DNA from: Streptomyces sp. CB02959
GTDB lineage: Bacteria > Actinomycetota > Actinomycetes > Streptomycetales > Streptomycetaceae
Direction: 5' to 3'
Length of the DNA stretch: 64,000 nucleotides
Assembly (NCBI RefSeq): GCF_002803155.1
Contig: NZ_NNBP01000003.1
Location: 1-64,000 of the forward strand
Under the pieces are notes generated by a model. The model was given only the letters and a program-made list of their open reading frames with translations. It ran no database searches and was not told where the DNA came from. Position 1 is the stretch's first letter; the number at the start of each line of letters is the position of its first letter. This document shows positions 50,160 through 59,214 of this stretch, in pieces. A program made the translations under genes and the position numbers.

Positions 50160-50363
50160 TCAGCTGCTGCTGAGGCGGCGGCCCTGCCATGCGAACGCCC
50201 CCACGGCCAGCGCCAGGCCCCACGCCGTGCCGGCGAAGTAGGAGAGCCCGTCGACGTAGGTCTCCTCGTCGGCCGCGTGGAGCTGCACCGCGAAGGTGAA
50301 CAGCGCGGCACCCAGTGCGGCGAGGGCTATGGCTGCGGGCCAGAGCGAACGGTTCTCGGACAA
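50160..50363 (-). CDS. Small two-helix membrane protein
   Basis: A 67-residue protein with two hydrophobic segments (WPAAIALAALGAALFTFAVQL and AGTAWGLALAVGAFAW) joined by an acidic loop. The TTG start at 50363 has GGGGAGG at ideal spacing. It lies 27 nt after the ArsR-like gene on the same strand, so it is probably co-transcribed and controlled by it. I do not recognise the family. Confidence 0.75.
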   Translation of the reverse strand: MSENRSLWPAAIALAALGAALFTFAVQLHAADEETYVDGLSYFAGTAWGLALAVGAFAWQGRRLSSS

Positions 50364-50390
50364 GTGGACCTCCCCTAGGTCGACCGGGCG

Positions 50391-50930
50391 TCAGCGCCCG
50401 GCGGCAGTCAGCATCACCAGCAGCGGGACGACCCGCTCAACCGGCACTTCGTAACGGCCGCGTACGGCCGTGTGCAACCAGCCGGCAGCGGTCAACTGCC
50501 GCAGGTGGTGGTAGATCTGGCCGGTGGTGCCCATGCCGTCGAGCTCGGTGAGTTCGGCGGCGGTGCAGCGACCGCCGAGGATCTCGCGCAGCAGCCGCAG
50601 CCGTACAGGCTGGCCGAGCGCCGCGAAGGACTCGGCGGCCGCCGCCCAGTCACCGTCCATGACGGTGTCGGTGGGCAGCCCGTACTGCCACTCGTAGCGC
50701 AGACCGGCCGGGGTCCGTACGGCGCCGGTGAAGAGCACTCCCCCGTTGACCGCGCCGAGACCGGCGAGCTGGTCCTTCAACCCGTTCAGGGCCCACAGCG
50801 CGTCACCGGGGTCCCGCCGGGACGGGCGGATCGGCGACGGCGCCGCGGGGGCGGCACCGGTCTCCCCGGCCGCCCGTTCCAGCTCGGCCAGGCGGCGCTC
50901 CAGCTCGGCCACCCGCTGTTCCAGATCCAC
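50391..50930 (-). CDS. ArsR-like winged-helix regulator with N-terminal coiled coil
   Basis: A 179-residue regulator. Residues 2-20 form a Leu/Glu heptad coiled coil (LEQRVAELERRLAELERA). A Pro-rich linker follows. The C-terminal winged helix (about 95-175) reads ALGQPVRLRLLREILGGRCTAAEL, then GTTGQIYHHLRQLTAAGWL and a wing RGRYEVP, as in ArsR-type repressors. GTG at 50930 has TAATCT (minus 50942-50937) 6 nt upstream and no ribosome site, so it is probably leaderless. A palindrome ATTACGTAAT lies at 50947-50956 on the promoter, the likely self-operator. Confidence 0.84.
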   Translation of the reverse strand: MDLEQRVAELERRLAELERAAGETGAAPAAPSPIRPSRRDPGDALWALNGLKDQLAGLGAVNGGVLFTGAVRTPAGLRYEWQYGLPTDTVMDGDWAAAAESFAALGQPVRLRLLREILGGRCTAAELTELDGMGTTGQIYHHLRQLTAAGWLHTAVRGRYEVPVERVVPLLVMLTAAGR

Positions 50931-50938
50931 GGCACGAG

Positions 50939-50960
50939 ATTACGCAATTACGTAATTACG
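50939..50960. promoter_or_regulatory. TTACGTAA operator at the ArsR-like promoter
   Basis: The perfect palindrome ATTACGTAAT (50947-50956) is flanked by further ATTACG half-sites at 50939 and 50955. It lies between the expected -35 and -10 of the ArsR-like gene in an otherwise GC-rich context. Autoregulation is inferred. Confidence 0.68.
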
Positions 50961-51012
50961 AGCAAGCCGTTAACGAACGGTGGAAGGCCGCGGCGAGCGC
51001 CCCGGAAACGAC

Positions 51013-51048
51013 GGAACGGCCCGCCAGGCACTCCTGGCGGGCCGTTCC
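51013..51048. terminator. Terminator of the purSQL operon
   Basis: GGAACGGCCCGCCAGG (51013-51028) pairs perfectly over 16 bp with 51033-51048 around a 4-nt loop, 46 nt beyond the purL stop. Confidence 0.88.
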
Positions 51049-51094
51049 GGCCGGAAGGACGACGGGGCGCGCAACCGGCCCCGTCGGCGCGGCG

Positions 51095-53340
<2,246 letters not shown>

Positions 53341-53344
<4 letters not shown>

Positions 53345-54045
53345 GCGTTGACCAGCTTCTTCAGGATCGAGGTGAAGAACCCGAGGCCGTCGGTGCGGCC
53401 GGTGCCGATCAGCGGCTCGACGGCGTGCTCGGGGTGCGGCATCAGGCCGACGACATTGCCCGCCTCATTGGTGATGCCGGCGATGTCGCGCAGCGAACCG
53501 TTGGGGTTTCCGTATCCGTCGGCGGCCGGGCCGCCGGTGGCGTAGCGGAAGGCCACCCGGCCCTCGGCCTCCAGCATGTCCAGCGTCCGCTCGTCGGCGA
53601 CATAGCGGCCGTCGATGTTCTTCAGCGGAATGCTGATCTCCTGGCCCTGCGCGTAGTCGGCGGTCCAGGAGGTGGTGGCGTTCTCCACCCGCAGCTTCTG
53701 GTCGCGGCAGATGAAATGCAGGTGGTTGTTGCGCAGCATCGCGCCGGGCAGCAGGTGGGTCTCGGTGAGCACCTGGAAGCCGTTGCAGATGCCCAGGACC
53801 GGCATCCCGGCCCGAGCCTGTTCGATCACGGTCTCCATCACCGGCGAGAACCGGGAGATCGCTCCGGCCCGCAGGTAATCCCCGTAGGAGAAGCCGCCGG
53901 GCAGGACCACGGCGTCGACCTGGTGGAGGTCCTTGTCGCGGTGCCAGAGCGGCACCGCCTCGGCCCCGGCCGCCCGGACCGCGCGCTGGGTGTCGCGGTC
54001 GTCGAGCGTGCCGGGAAAGGTGATGACTCCGACGCGAGCTGTCAT
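53341..54045 (-). CDS. purQ: Phosphoribosylformylglycinamidine synthase subunit PurQ (glutaminase)
   Basis: A 234-residue class I glutaminase that supplies ammonia to PurL. The nucleophile elbow is [12 protein letters not shown], and His and Glu of the triad are in [10 protein letters not shown] near the C-terminus. [12 protein letters not shown] opens the fold. The ATG at 54045 overlaps the purS stop by 4 nt, and its own stop overlaps the purL start by 4 nt, which suggests coupled stoichiometric synthesis of the complex. Confidence 0.96.
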
Positions 54046-54305
54046 GACTCGGCTCGCACGGCTTCGTCGACCCGGACGGTGAAGTCCTCGATGACGGTGT
54101 TGGCGAGGAAGGTCTCGGCCATCTCATGGATGCGGGCGAGGGCGGCGTCGTCGACCGGACCCTCCACCTCAAGTTCGAAACGCTTGCCCTGACGGACGTC
54201 GGCGATCCCCTCGAAGCCCAGGCGTGGCAGTGCGCGCTGCACCGCCTGCCCCTGCGGGTCGAGGATCTCCGGCTTGAGCATGACGTCGACTACGACGCGT
54301 GCCAC
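54042..54305 (-). CDS. purS: Phosphoribosylformylglycinamidine synthase subunit PurS
   Basis: An 87-residue assembly subunit bridging PurL and PurQ. The sequence [20 protein letters not shown] then [13 protein letters not shown] is diagnostic. The GTG at 54305 has GGGAG 6 nt upstream. It is first in the purSQL operon. A near-palindrome at 54363-54378 and a TACTGT -10-like box at 54350-54345 lie upstream, a possible purine-responsive control site. Confidence 0.95.
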   Translation of the reverse strand: MARVVVDVMLKPEILDPQGQAVQRALPRLGFEGIADVRQGKRFELEVEGPVDDAALARIHEMAETFLANTVIEDFTVRVDEAVRAES

Positions 54306-54605
54306 TGGCACTCCCGGTGGTGTGGTGCGTAAGGCGGTGCCCTCACAGTACCGTGTTCGAAAATCTACGCGCATAGATATCCAGAGCGCCCGACCACGGA
54401 CCGGTATCGACGGGAGTGCACGCCAGGAAAAATCTCCGAAAAGAACGGGGGGCCACATTGCGGCAAGACACGCTGACGAAATTAAATGGGCTTCACAATG
54501 CAATGCCCATCGCTGTACAAATGAAAAAGCATTGATCCCAATCAGCCGGATCCGGAGCATCACCCCACGTCAACAAGGGGTCGCTCCACGAAAGGACCGA
54601 TATCC
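54306..54605. other. AT-richer divergent region between purS and the Lsr2 paralogue
   Basis: This 300-nt region has stretches of low GC (for example AAATTAAATGGG near 54480). It carries the purS promoter elements and, near the Lsr2-like gene, ATGGGC / GCCCAT arms at about 54486-54510 that can pair. Lsr2-type proteins bind AT-rich DNA, so autoregulation is plausible. Confidence 0.5.
54363..54378. promoter_or_regulatory. Near-perfect 16-bp palindrome upstream of purS
   Basis: ATCTACGCGCATAGAT pairs with itself at 14 of 16 positions. It overlaps the -35 position of the purS promoter (minus-strand -10 TACTGT at 54350-54345). A repressor site for purine control is inferred; the regulator is unknown. 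Confidence 0.5.
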
Positions 54606-54926
54606 GTGGCGCAGCGCGTAGTAGTAACGCTCTCCGATGACATCGACGGAGGAGAAGCCGCAGAGACGGTCATCTTCGGTTTGGACGGGAAGTCGTACGA
54701 GATCGACCTCAATCCCGCCAATGCGAAGAAACTGCGCGGCGCCCTCGCCCCGTTCGTGGAGGCCGGCCGCAAGCGGGCCAAGTCCGGCAAGACCTTCCAC
54801 CGGACCGCCGTGAACCCCGACCCGGCGGCCGTGCGCGCCTGGGCCCGCTCCCACCAGATGGACGTCCCGCCGCGCGGCCGGATCCCCAAGAAGGTCTACG
54901 AAGCCTTCAACGCGGCCAATCACTAA
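54606..54926 (+). CDS. lsrL: Lsr2-family nucleoid-associated protein (paralogue LsrL)
   Basis: A 106-residue H-NS-like xenogeneic silencer. The N-terminal dimerisation domain (about 1-55) starts MAQRVVVTLSDDIDGGEA with DGKSYEIDL. The C-terminal DNA-binding domain (about 68-106) has the minor-groove AT-hook-like RGR at 90-92 in VPPRGRIPKKVYEAF. The GTG at 54606 has AAAGGA upstream. As I recall, Streptomyces carries Lsr2 plus a paralogue LsrL next to the pur genes (SCO4076), which fits here. The symbol is by synteny. Confidence 0.85.
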   Translation: MAQRVVVTLSDDIDGGEAAETVIFGLDGKSYEIDLNPANAKKLRGALAPFVEAGRKRAKSGKTFHRTAVNPDPAAVRAWARSHQMDVPPRGRIPKKVYEAFNAANH

Positions 54927-54964
54927 CCGACTTGTCGGCGTCCGCGGGCCGGCACACCACCGAC

Positions 54965-54995
54965 TTGCACAGCACCCCTACTGATCAGCTAGAGT
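54965..54995 (+). promoter_or_regulatory. Promoter of tRNA-Gly(TCC)
   Basis: TTGCAC (54965-54970) and TAGAGT (54990-54995) are 19 nt apart, about 50 nt upstream of the tRNA. Confidence 0.55.
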
Positions 54996-55045
54996 CTGGA
55001 GCACGCCGAGGGGCGAGGCCGAAAGGCCGGATCCCGAGGAGTCAC

Positions 55046-55117
55046 GCGGGTGTAGCTCAGTAGTAGAGCGCCCCCTTTCCAAGGGGGAGGCGCAGTGTGC
55101 AATCCCTGTCACCCGCT
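55046..55117 (+). tRNA. tRNA-Gly(TCC) with aberrant D- and T-loops
   Basis: A 72-nt tRNA with 7-bp acceptor GCGGGTG / CACCCGC, anticodon stem CCCCC / GGGGG and loop TTTCCAA, anticodon TCC. The D-loop AGTAGTA lacks the usual GG pair. The T-arm reads GCAG-TGTGCAATCC-CTGT, with TGC where TTC is universal and a weak 4-bp stem. These are the traits of the nonproteogenic tRNA-Gly(UCC) molecules that feed peptidoglycan bridge synthesis in Staphylococcus. The discriminator is T and CCA is not encoded. Confidence 0.93.
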
Positions 55118-55191
55118 CTGACAGTTCTTCCGGTCCAAAGGATCAGGTAGAGTAGCTGTCGCGCCACTGGGTGAAAGCCGAGTGGATGCCT

Positions 55192-55264
55192 GCGGACGTA
55201 GCTCAGTTGGTAGAGCGCAACCTTGCCAAGGTTGAGGTCGCGAGTTCGAGCCTCGTCGTCCGCT
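55192..55264 (+). tRNA. tRNA-Gly(GCC), copy 1
   Basis: A 73-nt cloverleaf with acceptor GCGGACG / CGTCCGC, anticodon stem CAACC / GGTTG and loop TTGCCAA, anticodon GCC, normal D-loop AGTTGGTA and T-loop TTCGAGC. TAGAGT at 55148-55153 is its -10. Copy 2 is at 55747. Confidence 0.97.
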
Positions 55265-55270
55265 CAGAGA

Positions 55271-55301
55271 AAAGGCCCCGGTCATCACGACCGGGGCCTT
55301 T
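55271..55301 (+). terminator. Terminator after tRNA-Gly(GCC) copy 1
   Basis: AAAGGCCCCGGTC (55271-55283) and GACCGGGGCCTTT (55289-55301) form a perfect 13-bp stem; GTCGTTTTC follows. Confidence 0.9.
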
Positions 55302-55746
55302 GTCGTTTTCCCGGTCGAAAACCCACCGGGATCCGGGGATCTTGCCCGCGGCGCCCGGGGCGGTCCGCGTTCGCACTGCGGGGCTTTCGCCGGGGAAAAG
55401 CGCGGAGTCGGTGGACGGGCGGGCCGGGGAGCGCGTGTGGCGGTGGACACATCGCCGGGGCCCGAGGGGCGGGGCCCGCGGACGGTGGGCGGGGCGGGCT
55501 CAGGAGTCCGGTCGACTGGGTCGGGCCAGAGGGAGGTCGAATGCCCGGGTCCGGGGAAGGAGTTGGACCGGTGGGGCGGGAGCCGGCCGGGCGGAGCGCG
55601 GTGGAGCCGGTGCGGGCGGCGGCCGCGGGTCCGCGGCGCGACGGCGGGGCCGGTGGGCACAGACGTGCATCGGGCGCCGGGAAGTTGGCTATAGTGGGGC
55701 TCGCACCGCGCAGCGGCGACCAAAACGGACGCCCGGCACGGAGCAT
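55302..55746. other. Spacer between two identical tRNA-Gly(GCC) genes
   Basis: The 445 nt are GC-rich with no gene I can support. TATAGT at 55690-55695 is the likely -10 for the second tRNA. The tRNA and its terminator are repeated on both sides, so the spacer may have arisen in a local duplication. Confidence 0.55.
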
Positions 55747-55819
55747 GCGGACGTAGCTCAGTTGGTAGAGCGCAACCTTGCCAAGGTTGAGGTCGCGAGT
55801 TCGAGCCTCGTCGTCCGCT
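55747..55819 (+). tRNA. tRNA-Gly(GCC), copy 2
   Basis: Identical over 73 nt to copy 1 at 55192. It is followed by an almost identical terminator. Confidence 0.97.
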
Positions 55820-55827
55820 CAGAGAGA

Positions 55828-55858
55828 GAAGGCCCCGGTCATCACGACCGGGGCCTTC
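55828..55858. terminator. Bidirectional terminator between tRNA-Gly and purC
   Basis: GAAGGCCCCGGTC (55828-55840) and GACCGGGGCCTTC (55846-55858) form a 13-bp stem followed by TT. It can serve the tRNA on the plus strand and purC on the minus strand. Confidence 0.88.
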
Positions 55859-55898
55859 TTCGTGGCCCGGTGCCGGTGGTCGGCACCGGGCCGGAGCG

Positions 55899-56798
55899 TC
55901 AGGCCCAGGCGCGGCCGGTGAGGCGCTCGTACGCCTCCAGGTACTTGGCGCGGGTGCGGTCGACGATCTCCTGGGGGAGGGCCGGCGGGGGCTGCTCGCC
56001 GGTGCGGTCCCAGGCCGCGGCGGGCGAGGTCAGCCAGTCGCGGACGAACTGCTTGTCGAAGGACGGCTGGGGGTGGCCCGGCTGCCACTGGTCGGCGGGC
56101 CAGAAGCGCGAGGAGTCGGGGGTGAGGACCTCGTCGGCCAGGGTGAGCCGCTCCTCGTGGAAGCCGAACTCGAACTTGGTGTCGGCGAGGAGCAGGCCGC
56201 GCTCGCGGGCGATGTCGCGGGCCCGGCCGTAGACCGCGAGGGTCAGCTGGCGGAGCTGGGCGGCGGTTTCGGCGCCGACCTGGCGGGCGACCTCCTCGTA
56301 GGAGACGTTCTCGTCGTGGTCGCCGACGGCGGCCTTGGTGGCCGGGGTGAAGATCGGCGCGGGGAGCTCGGAGCCGTCGGTCAGGCCCTCGGGGAGCGCC
56401 ACCCCGCAGACCGTGCGGGACTCCCGGTACTCGACGAGGCCGGAGCCGGCGAGGTAGCCGCGGGCGACGCACTCGACCGGGACCATGGCGAGCGAGTGGC
56501 AGACCAGGGTGCGGCCGGCCCAGTCGGCGGGGGCGCCCTCGGGGACCTCGGTGGACAGGACGTGGTGCGGGACCAGGTCCGAGAGCTGGTCGAACCACCA
56601 GAGGGACAGCTGGGTCAGGACCCGGCCCTTGTCGGGGATCTCGGTGGGGAGCACCCAGTCGTAGGCGGACATGCGGTCGCTGGCGACCATGACCAGGTTG
56701 CCGTCGGCGTTCTGGTAGAGGTCCCGCACCTTGCCGGTGTGCAGGTGGGTGAGCCCCGGGACCTGCACGGGCTCGGGCTTTTCTACGAATCCGGACAC
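55899..56798 (-). CDS. purC: SAICAR synthase
   Basis: A 299-residue ATP-dependent ligase that joins aspartate to CAIR in purine synthesis. Diagnostic blocks are HTGKVRDLYQ near the N-terminus, VASDRMSAYDWVLPTEIPDKG, and LLLADTKFEFGF then LTPDSSRFWP. The GTG at 56798 has GGAGG 5 nt upstream. It lies downstream of the MFS gene on the same strand with a 110-nt gap, so it probably has its own promoter. Confidence 0.96.
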   Translation of the reverse strand: MSGFVEKPEPVQVPGLTHLHTGKVRDLYQNADGNLVMVASDRMSAYDWVLPTEIPDKGRVLTQLSLWWFDQLSDLVPHHVLSTEVPEGAPADWAGRTLVCHSLAMVPVECVARGYLAGSGLVEYRESRTVCGVALPEGLTDGSELPAPIFTPATKAAVGDHDENVSYEEVARQVGAETAAQLRQLTLAVYGRARDIARERGLLLADTKFEFGFHEERLTLADEVLTPDSSRFWPADQWQPGHPQPSFDKQFVRDWLTSPAAAWDRTGEQPPPALPQEIVDRTRAKYLEAYERLTGRAWA

Positions 56799-56908
56799 GC
56801 TGCCTCCGCGTAGGTTGATCCAGGAGTCCTGGCGATTCTCCCGTACGCGCGGTGGCGGCTCCGCCGCAGGGTCGCCGTCGGGGGGCGGTGGACCGTTCCT
56901 CGGGAGGG

Positions 56909-58144
56909 TCAAACGGAGGATCTGGCTCCGGGACGCAGCAGGGCGGCGAGGGTGAGCAGGGCCACGACGGCGATCCCGGCGAGGATCGTCGGCGGGGTGA
57001 ACGCGCAGCCGAGCAGGGTGACCGCGTACGGGGTGCAGAAGCCCAGGTAGCAGACGGCCCAGAAGCGTGCGGTGAGGCGGGCCAGATGGTGCGGGAGCGC
57101 CAGGGCGGCGACCTCGGTCAGGCCGTAGGCGACGCACAGTCCGTAGCCGGTGCCGAGCAGGGCGGCGGCGAGCAGGGCCACCGCGGGCTGCGCATGGGCC
57201 ACCGCGAGGGCTCCGGTCAGCAGGCCGACGGCGGTGACGAGCAGGCCGGTGGCGGCGGTGGCGAGGCGGTGGCGGGCGCTCAGCCGGCGGGCGAGCGGGG
57301 CGACGAGGAGGCCGGCGCCGGGGGTGACGGCGGTGATGACCCCCGCGTAGACGGTCTGCCAGCCGTGCAGGCCGGTGTCGACGAGGCCCGGGAGGACGGC
57401 GAAGGCGATCGCGGGGGCGGCGAACACCCAGGGGGCCACCGGGACGACGAGGCGGCGGAACGGGGTCCGGTAGGCGGGGACGGCGGGTTCCGGGGCCGTG
57501 GTGTCCGGGGGCCGGGGCGGGACGGTTTCGGGGGCGCGGACGGCGCTCAGCGCGGCGGCCGCGACCAGGACCAGGTGCGGGACGTAGGCCAGGACCATGG
57601 GGTGCGGGGCCCACTGGGCTATCAGAGAGGCGGCCAGGCCGCCGGTGGCGAAGCCCGCGGAGAGGAAGAGGCCGGAGCGGCGGGCGGCGGCGCCGGCGGA
57701 GGGCGCGGTGCCGTACGGCGGGGTGGAGAGCTCCTTGATCCAGACGCTGCCGGCGGTGAGCAGGGTGCCGGCGCCGACGCCGGTGAGGAAGCGGCCGGGC
57801 CACAGCAGCGGCGGGGCGGCCGGCCCGGCCATCAGCAGGCTGGTCGCCAGGGCTGAGAGGCCCAGTGCGGTGAAGGCGACCCGTCGGCGGCCGTGGCGGT
57901 CGGCCAGCGGGCCGCCCACGAGGAGGCCGGGGATCAGGCCGACGACGTAGACGGCGAAGAGGGCGGTGGTGGTGGCGGCGGTCAGACCGAGGTGAGCGCG
58001 GTAGGCGCCGAGGAGGGAGGAGTACTGGTTGGCGCTCCACCCTGAGGCGGTCATCAGCCAGCCGGCGCGGAGCCAGTGGCGGGGCGCCGGGGCCGCCGTG
58101 GCGGCCGCGCCGACCCGGGCCGTCGGGGTGTGTGACAGGGGCAT
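56909..58144 (-). CDS. MFS transporter
   Basis: A 411-residue major facilitator with 12 predicted helices. Motif A is GGPLADRHGRRRVAF after helix 2, and a long cytoplasmic loop (about 205-225) divides the halves. The ATG at 58144 has no ribosome site; TACAAC (minus 58157-58152) 7 nt upstream suggests a leaderless message. It is divergent from a LysR gene with a palindrome between, so it is probably LysR-controlled export. Substrate unknown. Confidence 0.87.
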   Translation of the reverse strand: MPLSHTPTARVGAAATAAPAPRHWLRAGWLMTASGWSANQYSSLLGAYRAHLGLTAATTTALFAVYVVGLIPGLLVGGPLADRHGRRRVAFTALGLSALATSLLMAGPAAPPLLWPGRFLTGVGAGTLLTAGSVWIKELSTPPYGTAPSAGAAARRSGLFLSAGFATGGLAASLIAQWAPHPMVLAYVPHLVLVAAAALSAVRAPETVPPRPPDTTAPEPAVPAYRTPFRRLVVPVAPWVFAAPAIAFAVLPGLVDTGLHGWQTVYAGVITAVTPGAGLLVAPLARRLSARHRLATAATGLLVTAVGLLTGALAVAHAQPAVALLAAALLGTGYGLCVAYGLTEVAALALPHHLARLTARFWAVCYLGFCTPYAVTLLGCAFTPPTILAGIAVVALLTLAALLRPGARSSV

Positions 58145-58184
58145 GGGAGACGTTGTACGGCGCGGGCGGGCGGGCGCGCCGCCT

Positions 58185-58205
58185 CCGTTCAGGAAATGTG
58201 AACGG
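58185..58205. promoter_or_regulatory. LysR-type operator, perfect 7-bp inverted repeat
   Basis: CCGTTCA (58185-58191) and TGAACGG (58199-58205) flank a 7-nt spacer, giving the T-N11-A pattern of LysR sites. It lies in the 101-bp gap between the divergent MFS and LysR genes. Confidence 0.72.
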
Positions 58206-58245
58206 CCCGGGGCGGAAGCCTTGGCCCCGGCCTATCGTGGCGCAT

Positions 58246-59154
58246 ATGGATCTTCGGCGGCTGTCTTCGTTCCTGGCGGTGGTCGAGGAGCAGCACTTCG
58301 GGCGGGCGGCGGCCCGGCTGTTCCTGTCGCCGGCCGCGGTCACCCAGCATGTGCAGCAGTTGGAGCGGGAGTTCGGGACGCGGTTGCTGGACCGCGGCCG
58401 GGGCCCGGTGGTGCCGACCGTCGCCGGGCAGCGGCTGGTGTCGCACGCCCGGACGCTGCTGGCCGCCGCGAACGCCGCGGTGGAGGACGTGACCGAGGCC
58501 GTCCGGGGCCGCACGGCGCCGGGGCGCGGGCTGCGGGTCGGGGTGATGAGCCACGGGTCGGCGGAGGTGACCCCGGCCGCGGTGAGCGCCTTCCGGCGGG
58601 CCCGGCCGGACGTGCCGGTGTCGCTGGTGCAGTTGGACTTCACCGAGCACTGCAGTGCGCTGCGCGAGGACCGGGTGGACGTGGCGTTCGTCCGGCCCCT
58701 GGTGCGGGCCGAGGGCATCGAGGTGGACGTCCTGACGACCGAGCAGCGGATCGTGGCGGTCTCCGCGCGGTCGCCGCTGGCGGACGCGGCGCGGGACGGG
58801 CTGCGGGTCGCGGACGTCCTCGACCTGCCGTTCCTGCGGCTGCCGGCGCGGACCCCGCGGCCGTTCGTCGACTACCTCTACTTCCAGGAAGGCGAGCGGC
58901 GGGCGCCGGACTGCGCGCTGAACCCGCACGACGTGCTGACGAGCGTGGCGGCGGGGCGCGGGGCGGGGTCGGGGCTGAAGTCCTTCGCGCGGTACTACCC
59001 CTGGCCGGGGACGGTGTTCGTACCGGTGCTGGACGCGCCGAGCGCGCAGAGCGTGCTGGCGACGCGGTCCGGGGACCCGAATCCGGAGGTGCGGATCTTC
59101 CGGGCGCTGACGGTGGCGCTGGCGCGGGAGTTGGGGGAGTACGCGGCGCGGTAG
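58246..59154 (+). CDS. LysR-family transcriptional regulator
   Basis: A 302-residue LysR regulator. The N-terminal helix-turn-helix is LSSFLAVVEEQHFGRAAARL then LSPAAVTQHVQQLERE. The effector domain spans about 88-300 (RVGVMSHGSAEVTPAAV, VDVAFVRPL). The ATG at 58246 has TATCGT at 58233-58238 and no ribosome site, consistent with leaderless translation. It is divergent from the MFS gene and likely controls it through the operator at 58185-58205. Confidence 0.88.
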   Translation: MDLRRLSSFLAVVEEQHFGRAAARLFLSPAAVTQHVQQLEREFGTRLLDRGRGPVVPTVAGQRLVSHARTLLAAANAAVEDVTEAVRGRTAPGRGLRVGVMSHGSAEVTPAAVSAFRRARPDVPVSLVQLDFTEHCSALREDRVDVAFVRPLVRAEGIEVDVLTTEQRIVAVSARSPLADAARDGLRVADVLDLPFLRLPARTPRPFVDYLYFQEGERRAPDCALNPHDVLTSVAAGRGAGSGLKSFARYYPWPGTVFVPVLDAPSAQSVLATRSGDPNPEVRIFRALTVALARELGEYAAR

Positions 59155-59214
59155 CGCGGGCCGGGTGCAGGGCCGTGCGGTGCGGTCGGGCCGGGCGGCG
59201 GGTGCGACGCGGGC

